Source: Acidobacteriota bacterium (lineage in GTDB: Bacteria > Acidobacteriota > Terriglobia > Terriglobales > Acidobacteriaceae). From it: a stretch of 6,346 bases of DNA. Positions 1 to 5,442 of this stretch are shown here, one piece after another. Position 1 is the first letter of the stretch. Each line of letters opens with the position of its first letter. A model generated the notes under the pieces. It searched no databases. It was given only the letters and a program-made list of their open reading frames with translations, and was not told the origin of the DNA. The stretch is from assembly GCA_021810175.1 (NCBI GenBank), contig JAJZJJ010000178.1, positions 1 through 6,346 of the forward strand, read 5' to 3'. Both the position numbers and the translations under genes were made by a program.

Positions 1-7
1 TCTGCAT

Positions 8-40
8 CTCTCCGGCCAGCGGCCGGGAGGTTTAGTTTTT
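8..40 (+). terminator. Rho-independent terminator of an upstream plus-strand gene
   Basis: CCGGCC at 12-17 pairs perfectly with GGCCGG at 21-26 around an AGC loop. The stem can be lengthened by CTC (8-10) with GAG (27-29) if T11 is bulged. A T-rich run, TTTAGTTTTT, follows at 31-40. Stem plus T-tract on the plus strand fits an intrinsic terminator for a gene that ends just left of the window. There is no T-run on the opposite side, so it should act only in the plus direction. Confidence 0.7.
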
Positions 41-167
41 GGAAGTGATCGTGCACTTGGCCTCCTGTTGATTGGACGCGCGGAAGCCCGCAAACGCCGC
101 GCCGGGATTACTTTCTCGAATGTCTGAAGAAGGGCGCAACAAATGCGGGCCCTGTGCGCATCGAAAC

Positions 168-200
168 AAAAAGGCCGCCCCTCAGCGGGGTGGCCTTTTT
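168..200 (-). terminator. Rho-independent terminator, possibly bidirectional, downstream of the secreted protein gene
   Basis: AAAAAGGCC at 168-176 pairs with GGCCTTTTT at 192-200, and CCCC 178-181 pairs with GGGG 187-190 around a five-base loop. The one imperfect position (177/191) is a G-U wobble in plus-strand RNA and an A-C mismatch in minus-strand RNA. The A-run on the left becomes a U-run in minus-strand RNA, 24 bases past the stop codon of the gene at 225-794. The symmetric A/T tracts mean it could also stop plus-strand transcription escaping the terminator at 8-40. Confidence 0.8.
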
Positions 201-224
201 CCCGGACGACGGAAACAGAGTTTG

Positions 225-794
225 TCAGTCGGCGGAAGTGCCGATGCCCATCTGCAGATACGTCCCCGCATCCAGGCGGAAATTCCCCTTCTTCTGCGTG
301 AAGGTCACGGAGGAGTCCTTCTGCGCCGAGGAGCTCAGAGAGATCTTGCCCAAAGCCCCGGACTGATCGGCCGCAAAGTCCGAAGAAACCGTCGCCGGCG
401 GCAGCGGCAGGAATTGATTCGAATTGACGCTCTGATCAGCCTGATCGGCTGGATAGGCGGCGATCACGGTGGCCTTCACTTTAATCTTCTTCCCACCCTT
501 CAGCTCGGCTTCGGTAAAGGTAAGAACGAGAGAAGAGGGCCCGCGGTTCTCCGAGCTCTTCGCTTCAGTAACGGTACCAATCAGAGTGGTGTTTTTCGGC
601 AGTTTCACGCCGTCCACACTGACCTTCTCCTTCAGCTTTGCCGTTACCGTCTCACCCACTTTCGCGCTCTGCGAACTGATCGTGTGGTCCAGACGAGCAT
701 TCACTCCCACCAGAGTTTGCGCCGAGGCGAAGCCGACGGTAGCAAAGGACGCCAGGGCAAGACCGAGAGAAACATTCCTTAAGGAAAAACGCAT
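225..794 (-). CDS. Secreted beta-rich protein of unknown function
   Basis: A 189-residue protein with a clear Sec signal peptide: basic start (MRFSLR), hydrophobic core at about residues 8-22 and an Ala-Ser-Ala cleavage site at 23-25, leaving a mature protein of about 164 residues with no cysteine. The mature part alternates hydrophobic and polar residues as beta-strands do. Residues 36-80 have the layout 'strand, KVGETVTAKL, V-DGVKLPKNTTLIGTV', which resembles the small beta domains of many acidobacterial exported proteins and, loosely, VirB10/TrbI C-terminal strands; this likeness is from memory, not a search. The tail (LDAGTYLQMGIG, 175-186) repeats the same 'aGT-L' style. The start is supported by AAAGGAG (805-811 on the plus strand) ten bases upstream. 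It is a single-gene unit with its own terminator and a long leader. No enzymatic motif is visible; role unknown, probably periplasmic or outer-envelope. Confidence 0.85.
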   Translation of the reverse strand: MRFSLRNVSLGLALASFATVGFASAQTLVGVNARLDHTISSQSAKVGETVTAKLKEKVSVDGVKLPKNTTLIGTVTEAKSSENRGPSSLVLTFTEAELKGGKKIKVKATVIAAYPADQADQSVNSNQFLPLPPATVSSDFAADQSGALGKISLSSSAQKDSSVTFTQKKGNFRLDAGTYLQMGIGTSAD

Positions 795-1271
795 AATGTC
801 AAAACTCCTTTATAAGAAAGACCTGCGCTACGCCGCACGGCTGCCGCGGCTCTTGGGTTGACGTGGAGACGACCGGACACACCACGAGCGATGATCCACG
901 GGCCCGTGAGTAACGGTTGCGTCCAGGTGGGTTTCCTCCCGCTCGCGCACGGCATGCCGAACTTCGCGGGAGCGAGACTTTATGCAGCTTCCTTCTCTTC
1001 AACGGTCGCGCCCGCCCTGCGGATAGGGAGACACGAAGCCCCGTTTCGGAAGCCTTCTTTTCCTATATTGACGGTTTACCTGTCCGGGAAGACTCAAAAA
1101 ACCCAGGGTGACCGTCACAAAAGTTTCGGAGAATGCGCTGTTGAATCAATCAGAGCATGTAAAACTGCGGGCAGCAGCGTCAAAAAAGGACACGCGCGGT
1201 TGATCCGTACCTGCTGACAGCTGCGCCCCATGCAACGACCTGCAAGGTCCCCTTTTCTGAATGTGGGATTC
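795..1271. other. 477-base gene-free region between two minus-strand genes
   Basis: No reading frame here looks coding: the open frames are short, rich in Arg/Pro/Ser and lack a ribosome binding site. The region holds the ribosome binding site and presumed leader of the gene at 225-794, a cluster of inverted repeats at 838-976 (listed separately), and a small hairpin, GACCT-GCA-AGGTC, at 1237-1249. I could not find a promoter with both good -35 and -10 boxes on the minus strand. From about 1003 to 1230 I see nothing recognisable. Confidence 0.6.
838..976 (-). promoter_or_regulatory. Structured leader of the secreted protein gene; weak c-di-GMP-I-like core
   Basis: Inverted repeats visible here: CTCCCGC 936-942 with GCGGGAG 966-972; an overlapping alternative, CTCGC 942-946 with GCGAG 972-976; the palindrome CGGCATGCCG 950-959; the 12-base palindrome CACGGGCCCGTG 897-908; and CGTGGA 862-867 with TCCACG 895-900. 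The last two share bases, so they exclude each other. Read on the minus strand, 901-941 contains in order GGAAACC, GGACGCAACC and ACGGGCC, recalling the GGCAAACC...GGGACGCAAAGCC...CGGGCC core of the c-di-GMP-I (GEMM) riboswitch, and AGCCGCGGCAGCCG (838-851) recalls its 3' element. However the inner hairpin is far too short for that family (two pairs) and the spacing is long, so identity as GEMM is unlikely. What is seen is the repeats; a regulatory role is inference. Confidence 0.25.
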
Positions 1272-1514
1272 CTACATTACGTACGCTACGCATTCCAGCT
1301 CGTGCTGCAGCGACTCCACGGAACAGTCCGCCCCCTCGAGCCGTACGACCGCTTCACGCACCACGGCCGGATCCGCGCCATAACCGCGTCCGGAAAGAAA
1401 TGAGGTGACCAGTTCGGCGGCCTGCCACGAGTCGAAGCCGGACTGGAGGAGTTCGGTGCGCAGCCCTGCAAGCTCCGCAACCGGGAATTTCTCGATTTTG
1501 CCTTCGCCTGCCAT
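1272..1514 (-). CDS. Small hypothetical protein, 80 aa
   Basis: An 80-residue soluble protein beginning MAGEGKIEKF and ending ECVAYVM. It has no signal peptide and no membrane segment. The sequence suggests three or four short helices: about 12-22 (AELAGLRTELL), 26-38 (DSWQAAELVTSFL), 45-56 (ADPAVVREAVVRL) and 62-74. There are two cysteines, about ten residues apart. I do not recognise the family, and I see no nucleic-acid-binding or catalytic motif. An in-frame GTG at 1535 would add seven residues, but the strong GAAGGAG (plus-strand 1521-1527) lies six bases before the ATG at 1514 and inside the extension, so the ATG is preferred. It faces away from coaE. A weak hairpin (AATGT/ACATT, 1260-1278) overlaps the stop codon and has no T-run, so it is not a convincing terminator. 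Confidence 0.7.
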   Translation of the reverse strand: MAGEGKIEKFPVAELAGLRTELLQSGFDSWQAAELVTSFLSGRGYGADPAVVREAVVRLEGADCSVESLQHELECVAYVM

Positions 1515-1520
1515 GGGTGG

Positions 1521-1527
1521 CTCCTTC
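1521..1527 (-). promoter_or_regulatory. Ribosome binding site that decides the start of the 80-aa gene
   Basis: The plus strand reads CTCCTTC, i.e. GAAGGAG on the minus strand, six bases before the ATG at 1514. It falls within the reading frame that would start at the GTG at 1535, which argues against that longer form. Confidence 0.75.
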
Positions 1528-1691
1528 AGGCCCACGGACCACTGGGCCGGGTTTATCTGTCCACGCTCGGTTAGACACCTGAAGCGGGAATTAGTGTTGC
1601 AAGCCTGCCGCTAACTGTATTGGCCCCGTCTCAATATCCCTGGCGGAAAACCCGAGATAACCACTCGCACCGATCCCACCGTGCGGGACCG

Positions 1692-1697
1692 TATAGT
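1692..1697 (+). promoter_or_regulatory. Possible -10 box upstream of coaE
   Basis: TATAGT matches the TATAAT consensus at five of six positions and is followed seven bases later by the ATG at 1705, the spacing expected if transcription began on that ATG. No acceptable -35 box lies 16-18 bases upstream (bases near 1668-1675 do not match TTGACA), so this is a weak call. The rest of the 303-base gap between the divergent genes (1515-1817) holds nothing else I can name. Confidence 0.2.
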
Positions 1698-1704
1698 GGT
1701 GAAC

Positions 1705-1824
1705 ATGGCCTATTCCGCCATTGCAGACAGATCGCGGTTCGAGTGTCCGGAATCCAGGACGACGGAGCCCAACGAGCCAACCAGCGAAGCCTATTCCCGG
1801 AACGGAAAGCAGGCCACATGTTGA
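1705..1824 (+). CDS. Possible 39-codon leader ORF overlapping the start of coaE
   Basis: ATG at 1705 opens a frame of 39 codons (begins MAYSAIADRSRFECPESR, ends KQATC) that stops at TGA 1822-1824. The coaE ATG at 1818 lies inside its last codons (ATGTTGA), the geometry of translational coupling. About two thirds of its codons end in G or C, compatible with but not proof of coding. There is no clear Shine-Dalgarno sequence; it could be read leaderless from the TATAGT at 1692-1697. The peptide matches nothing I know and carries no run of regulatory codons of the attenuator type. Chance is a serious alternative in a GC-rich intergenic region. Confidence 0.25.
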   Translation: MAYSAIADRSRFECPESRTTEPNEPTSEAYSRNGKQATC

Positions 1825-2510
1825 GGGTGGGACTGACCGGCGGCCTCGGCAGCGGCAAATCAACGGTCGCGGCCATCTTCCGCGAGCATTCCTTTCATGT
1901 GCTGGAGGCCGATGCCATCGCTCGGGAGATGATGCGGCCCGGGCAGGAGATTTTTCACGCAATCGTCCAACATTTTGGCGCGGAAGTTCTCCAGTCCGAT
2001 GGCACCCTCGACCGTGCACGCCTGGCCGCACTCGCTTTCACGAGAAACCGCCTGGCAGAGCTGAACCGCATCGTGCATCCTCCTGTCGTGGCCGAACAGG
2101 AGCGACGGATGCAGGCCATCTTCGCCGCGGAGCCGGCTGCCGTAGCGGTCGTGGAGTCCGCGCTCATCTTCGAGGCTGAGGCATGGGGAACCGTGCCGAA
2201 ATGGCCGAAACGCTTCGACCGGCTGGTGCTGGTCACAGCTCCCGATGACCTGAAGATTCAGCGCTATCTCAACCGTGTGCTCCCCGAAAACGCAGGCCCG
2301 GAGCAGCGAAAACAGGCGGAACAGGACGCCCGTGCTCGCCTTGCCGCGCAGCTTCCGGACGCGGTAAAGGCGGAACACTGCGATTATGTGCTGGATAACA
2401 GCGGTTCGATGGAGGCCATGCGTGTCCAGGTAGCGCGGGTGGCGGCGGAATTGCAGGCTGAATCGGCGCTAAGGGTATTGCCTCTGGAGCGCGCCATGGA
2501 CAGGTCCTAG
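1818..2510 (+). CDS. coaE: Dephospho-CoA kinase
   Basis: Catalyses the last step of coenzyme A synthesis, ATP-dependent phosphorylation of the 3'-hydroxyl of dephospho-CoA, in the cytoplasm. Family marks are clear in the 230 residues: Walker A loop GGLGSGKST at 8-16 just after the first strand; the catalytic-region aspartate in EADAIAR (D32); LNRIVHP at 82-88; ESALIFE at 113-119, where most CoaE proteins have a D-x-P-L-L-F-E type motif; the lid-side QRYLNR at 148-153; and DYVLDNSGS at 189-197 near the end. CoaE is usually about 200 residues; the extra length is a segment around 122-133 (AWGTVPKWPKRF) and a C-terminal tail of some 20 residues. The frame is open upstream to about 1620, but homology starts at the ATG at 1818, so I use that start; its ribosome site is weak (GGAAAG, 1804-1809). 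The protease gene follows after 90 bases. Confidence 0.95.
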   Translation: MLRVGLTGGLGSGKSTVAAIFREHSFHVLEADAIAREMMRPGQEIFHAIVQHFGAEVLQSDGTLDRARLAALAFTRNRLAELNRIVHPPVVAEQERRMQAIFAAEPAAVAVVESALIFEAEAWGTVPKWPKRFDRLVLVTAPDDLKIQRYLNRVLPENAGPEQRKQAEQDARARLAAQLPDAVKAEHCDYVLDNSGSMEAMRVQVARVAAELQAESALRVLPLERAMDRS

Positions 2511-2556
2511 AATGAGTATGCGGCGCGGGCATTCCACACCGCAGCGAGCGCACGAC

Positions 2557-2575
2557 CTGCACTTCAGCGGTGCAG
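2557..2575 (+). other. Small hairpin between coaE and the protease gene
   Basis: CTGCAC (2557-2562) and GTGCAG (2570-2575) form a perfect six-pair stem around a seven-base loop. No T-run follows, so it is not a terminator. It lies 25 bases before the protease start codon and could shape the leader or stabilise an mRNA end; chance occurrence is possible. Confidence 0.25.
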
Positions 2576-2600
2576 ATGGGGGACGAAAGCCGAGTACGAT

Positions 2601-3734
2601 ATGACCTTTCGCAGAACGATTTTGATTTGCCTGCTGGTCGGAGGTTTCTGGTACGCAATCGCGCATTTCCATTTTCGGCACGACGGCTTGCTGGCCGACT
2701 CGCCGCTGACGCTGACCGAAGCGCACGCGGACTCGGAATACACTCCCGAAGAGCTCAACAACATCGCCGTCTACAAAAAAGCCCTGCCGTCCGTCGTCAA
2801 CATCACTTCGACCACGGTCACTCTGGACTTTTTCTATGGCTTCGTTCCCTCCCAGGGCCAGGGCTCCGGCTTCATTCTCGACAAACAGGGACATATCCTG
2901 ACCAACTATCACGTTGTCGCCGGCGCCAGAACCATTCAGGTGCAGACCTGGAATAAGCGGCGCTATACCGCGGTGGTCATCGGTCAGGACCGCCTCCATG
3001 ACCTGGCCCTCCTGCAGATTCATGCCTCCCATCTGGTCCCCGTCGCCCTCGCCAGCTCGCGCAATCTCCAGGTCGGTCAGCAGGTCTACGCCATCGGCAA
3101 TCCCTTCGGCCTCTCCGGCACCATGACCGAAGGCATCATCAGCGCAATCCGCTCCGTCAAAGGACCAGAGGGCGGAATCATTCAGGACGCCATTCAGACC
3201 GATGCGGCGATGAATCCCGGCAACTCCGGAGGACCGCTCCTCAATTCCCATGGCGATGTCATCGGAATCAATTCCATGATTGCCCAGAATGGCGCCGAGC
3301 AAAACGCCGGTATTGGCTTCGCCATCCCGATCGATACCGCCAAGGCCGTGCTCCGCGACTTCCAGAAGTATGGACGCGTCCGCCGCGCCTCCCTTGGAAT
3401 CAGCATTCTGCCCATCGGTCCTGACCTGGCGAAGCAAATGGGCCTGCCCGATCAGTATGGTGTCCTCATTGAAAGCACCGTCCCCGGTGGCCCGGCCGCG
3501 CGCGCCGGACTCCACGGCGGCAATCAGATCGCCTACCTGGGCAACATGAAGATTCTCATTGGCGGCGATCTCATCGTGGCCATCGACGGACACGAAATCA
3601 CGAATTCCCAGGACATCTCCGAAATCATGAACCAACATCAGCCCGGTGATGCCGTGATGGTCACCTTCTACCGCGGCCAGCGCGAAATGACCCGGCGCGT
3701 AATCCTCGGTGAAACCGAAGACCAGCCCGTTTAG
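2601..3734 (+). CDS. Membrane-anchored HtrA/DegS-type serine protease with one PDZ domain
   Basis: A 377-residue S1C (trypsin-like) endopeptidase for envelope protein quality control. An N-terminal hydrophobic segment at about 6-22 (ILICLLVGGFWYAIA) is followed by charged residues, fitting a signal anchor with the rest in the periplasm. The protease domain spans about 52-255 with a complete triad: His104 in TNYHVV, Asp134 in HDLALL, Ser209 in GNSGGPL. The preceding NPGNSGG and IGNPFGL loops are typical. A single PDZ domain (about 264-368) follows, starting SLGIS and including ESTVPGGPAARAGL and GGDLIVAIDG; it carries an extra loop around 306-321. One PDZ plus an anchor is the DegS layout, but DegP/DegQ-like roles cannot be excluded, so I give no symbol. 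No strong Shine-Dalgarno lies before the ATG (GGGGGA at 2578-2583 is too far). The SDR gene starts 32 bases downstream, so the two are probably co-transcribed. Confidence 0.93.
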   Translation: MTFRRTILICLLVGGFWYAIAHFHFRHDGLLADSPLTLTEAHADSEYTPEELNNIAVYKKALPSVVNITSTTVTLDFFYGFVPSQGQGSGFILDKQGHILTNYHVVAGARTIQVQTWNKRRYTAVVIGQDRLHDLALLQIHASHLVPVALASSRNLQVGQQVYAIGNPFGLSGTMTEGIISAIRSVKGPEGGIIQDAIQTDAAMNPGNSGGPLLNSHGDVIGINSMIAQNGAEQNAGIGFAIPIDTAKAVLRDFQKYGRVRRASLGISILPIGPDLAKQMGLPDQYGVLIESTVPGGPAARAGLHGGNQIAYLGNMKILIGGDLIVAIDGHEITNSQDISEIMNQHQPGDAVMVTFYRGQREMTRRVILGETEDQPV

Positions 3735-3766
3735 AGAGACAGAGAATCGGAGGCGGAAGCACACCC

Positions 3767-4741
3767 ATGACCGCAGTCGTCGATCGAGACTGGATACCCG
3801 CCCGTATTCCGCCGCAGAAGGGCAAACTGGCCTGGATTACAGGAGCGAACAGCGGCATCGGTTACCACACCGCCCTGGAACTGGCCCGCGCCGGATGCGC
3901 CGTCGTGCTCGCCTGCCGCGACCTCGGCAAGGCGGAAGCCGCCAGAGCCCGAATCCTCACCGATGTTCCCAGGGCCGAACTGGAAGTCGAACTCCTGGAC
4001 CTGGCCAGCCTCGATTCCGTGCGCGCAGCGGCTAACCGCTTCCTCAGGACCGGGCGTCGCCTCGACCTGCTCATCAACAACGCCGGAGTCATGGCCCTGC
4101 CAGCCCGCCGCGTGACGAAAGACGGATTCGAGCTGCAACTCGGCACCAACCACTTTGGACACTTTGCCCTTACTGGGCTGCTGTTGCCGTCGCTGCTCAA
4201 AGAGCAGAGTACCCAACAGGCCCCCGGTGCGGCGCGGGCGCGCGTTGTCACAGTCAGCTCCATCGCTCACCGTGGCGCAAAGCTCGAGTTCGCCAACCTC
4301 CAGTGGGAGAGCGGATACAAGCCCTGGCCAGCCTACCGCCGCACCAAGCTGGCCAATCTCCTGTTCGGCTTTGAACTGCAGCGTCGCCTCGAACGAGCCA
4401 AAGCGCCGGCGATCAGCATAGTTGCGCATCCCGGCGTTTCCAACACCAACCTGTTCGCAGCCGGTCCCGGACAGGGAGGCGGTCTTCCCGCAAAGCTGAT
4501 CCCGCTGCTGTTGCCCCTGTTCGCCCAGTCCGATGCCCAGGGCGCGTGGCCCACCCTGTACGCCGCCACCAGCCCTGAAGCCGATGGCGGCCACTTCTAC
4601 GGACCTGACGGATTCCGCGAGATGCGCGGCTATCCCGTCGGGGTACGGGCCGAAACTCAGGCCTACGACGAGGCCATGGCGGAGCGGTTGTGGGCCGTAT
4701 CCGAAAAACTCACCGGCGTGCAGTATCCCCTGCCCCAATAG
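3767..4741 (+). CDS. Short-chain dehydrogenase/reductase, retinol dehydrogenase/WWOX-like
   Basis: A 324-residue NAD(P)(H)-dependent oxidoreductase of the classical SDR superfamily, predicted cytosolic; substrate unknown, presumably an alcohol/carbonyl pair. Rossmann fold marks: TGANSGIG at 25-32 for dinucleotide binding, with ACRD at 49-52 after the second strand, where Arg51 favours NADP(H); LLINNAGVMA at 101-110; Asn128 in NHFGHF; SS at 164-165; and YRRTK at 190-194, giving the Asn-Ser-Tyr-Lys catalytic set. The stretch HPGVSNTNLF (221-230) after the active site and the C-terminal GHFYGPDGF region are usual in the retinol-dehydrogenase-like group common in soil bacteria. About 20 residues precede the Rossmann fold, a normal extension. 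The ATG at 3767 has GGAAG seven bases upstream and GGAGG further back (3749-3753). It sits 32 bases after the protease gene, with no terminator between; no functional link to the protease is evident. Confidence 0.92.
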   Translation: MTAVVDRDWIPARIPPQKGKLAWITGANSGIGYHTALELARAGCAVVLACRDLGKAEAARARILTDVPRAELEVELLDLASLDSVRAAANRFLRTGRRLDLLINNAGVMALPARRVTKDGFELQLGTNHFGHFALTGLLLPSLLKEQSTQQAPGAARARVVTVSSIAHRGAKLEFANLQWESGYKPWPAYRRTKLANLLFGFELQRRLERAKAPAISIVAHPGVSNTNLFAAGPGQGGGLPAKLIPLLLPLFAQSDAQGAWPTLYAATSPEADGGHFYGPDGFREMRGYPVGVRAETQAYDEAMAERLWAVSEKLTGVQYPLPQ

Positions 4742-4972
4742 GCCGCTGTCTCGCGCGGATTGCAGGACGGATAGGTGATGAACCAATGACCAGGTTCGCT
4801 GCCGCCAGGATCAGCATCGTCCAGCGTGGGATCGGTCGCCGATCCCCAGGCCATACAGCCCCGCCAGCACCACCGCCGTCAGACTCGTCGCCATCCCCAG
4901 AGCTTTTGCCGCGGCAGTCCCTCGCCCCAGACAGTGATCAACGCGGCGGCGCGGGGTTCAGCTTCTGCTCAA
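4742..4972 (-). pseudogene. Frameshifted remnant of a small two-helix membrane protein
   Basis: The gap between the convergent SDR and cytochrome genes carries, on the minus strand, protein-like pieces in alternating frames. From about 4973 down the frame reads VEQKLNPAPPR and meets TGA at 4938-4940. Shifted one base, a second piece runs from 4939: DHCLGRGTAAAKALG then MATSLTAVVLAGLYGLGIG, a convincing transmembrane helix, ending at TGA 4811-4813. Back in the first frame, from about 4832, comes IPRWTMLILAAANLVIGSS, a second helix, running to the SDR stop. Two hydrophobic helices separated by a short charged turn (GDR/PRW) look like one protein broken by two indels. No start codon is evident and the 3' end is lost at the SDR gene. 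I cannot name the family. Antisense reading of GC-rich noise is the alternative. Confidence 0.4.
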
Positions 4973-4974
4973 CG

Positions 4975-5346
4975 CTATAGTGTGTGCAGGTAGTCAAGCA
5001 GCGCCTGGAGTTGCTGCTGACTGAGTTGATTGCCAAAACCCGGCATCATATTCCGCCCATTCACAATCACGTACGTCACCCGATCGTCGTTCGCAGGCGC
5101 GCCACTGGGCAGGTACTTCTTGCGGAACATGGCAAACAGGCTCGGTCCGTGCAGATCTCCCGTGTGGTTCGCGTGATGGCAGCTCGAACATTCCTGCACG
5201 AATATCTGGCGCCCCTGCATCTCCTCAGGAGTCAGCTGGCTGAGCGGCTTCGAGGGCGAATAGGAGGGTCCGCAGCCGGCAAGAGCAAGAGGAAGAACCA
5301 TAGCGGCCGCTGCCGCCAGCCATAATAACGTACGTTTCCCGATCAC
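4975..5346 (-). CDS. Monohaem c-type cytochrome lipoprotein
   Basis: A 123-residue class I-like cytochrome c for electron transfer outside the cytoplasmic membrane. A hydrophobic signal (residues 7-22, LLWLAAAAAMVLPLAL) ends in the lipobox LAGC, so Cys25 is the likely lipidated residue and the protein is membrane-tethered on the periplasmic face. The haem site is CSSCH (Cys53, Cys56, His57), followed by HGPSL (66-70), and the distal ligand is probably Met101 in NMMPGFG; the last helix is QQLQALLDYLHTL. The sequence fits the cbb3/c6-like Pfam group of small cytochromes. I start at GTG 5346 because GGAG (5355-5358) is eight bases away; the TTG at 5352 would leave only two bases. The dacB-like gene lies 96 bases upstream on the same strand. 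No redox partner is encoded in the window. Confidence 0.9.
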   Translation of the reverse strand: MIGKRTLLWLAAAAAMVLPLALAGCGPSYSPSKPLSQLTPEEMQGRQIFVQECSSCHHANHTGDLHGPSLFAMFRKKYLPSGAPANDDRVTYVIVNGRNMMPGFGNQLSQQQLQALLDYLHTL

Positions 5347-5354
5347 GCGCAATT

Positions 5355-5358
5355 CTCC
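5355..5358 (-). promoter_or_regulatory. Ribosome binding site that decides the cytochrome start
   Basis: The minus strand reads GGAGAA with GGAG at 5358-5355, eight bases before the GTG at 5346. The alternative TTG at 5352 would be two bases away, too close for initiation. This choice shortens the protein by two residues and does not affect the signal peptide. Confidence 0.55.
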
Positions 5359-5442
5359 GATGCCTCTACCCTAAACCCTTTGGCGCGTGTTCCGTACCTT
5401 ACTTTTGTAGGGCCACAACTCCCTGCACAAGGAACGGCGAGC

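Noticed and set aside
72..782. A 236-codon plus-strand frame across the left terminator and the secreted protein gene
   Set aside because: It runs through a rho-independent terminator and antisense to a gene with a signal peptide and good ribosome site; the product is Arg-rich and has no domain.
858..1217. A 119-codon plus-strand frame in the gene-free region
   Set aside because: No ribosome site, no domain, and biased toward Arg/Ser/Pro as random GC-rich sequence is; it also overlaps the structured leader on the other strand.
1685..1755. tRNA-like wording: GGGACCG, a D-arm-like TATAGTGGTGAACAT, an ATGGC/GCCAT stem with a seven-base loop (1705-1721) and GGTTCGAGT (1736-1744)
   Set aside because: The pieces do not fold as a tRNA: the T-stem fails to pair (CGCGG against GTCCG), the acceptor ends do not match, the D-arm is too short if the 1705-1721 stem is the anticodon arm, and the base after the would-be anticodon is C. 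It is at best a degenerate remnant, more likely coincidence. tRNAscan-SE or Infernal would settle it.
2469..3764. A 431-codon open frame on the minus strand covering the whole protease gene
   Set aside because: The opposite strand encodes a protease with a complete catalytic triad and PDZ domain. The antisense product is rich in Gly/Asp/Val/Ile in the pattern produced by reading GC-rich codons backwards and has no recognisable domain.
3731..4786. A 351-codon open frame on the minus strand opposite the SDR gene
   Set aside because: It is the antisense of a fully motif-supported SDR; the sequence is Gly/Gln/Glu-rich noise without a domain and no ribosome site was seen.
5369..5379. CCCTAAACCCT, which resembles plant-type telomere repeat
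   Set aside because: Only one and a half units in a bacterial intergenic region; chance.
5347..5442. Promoter for the cytochrome gene (TTGTGC or TTGTGG boxes on the minus strand)
   Set aside because: No acceptable -10 box occurs at 16-18 bases from either; co-transcription with the upstream carboxypeptidase gene is equally possible.
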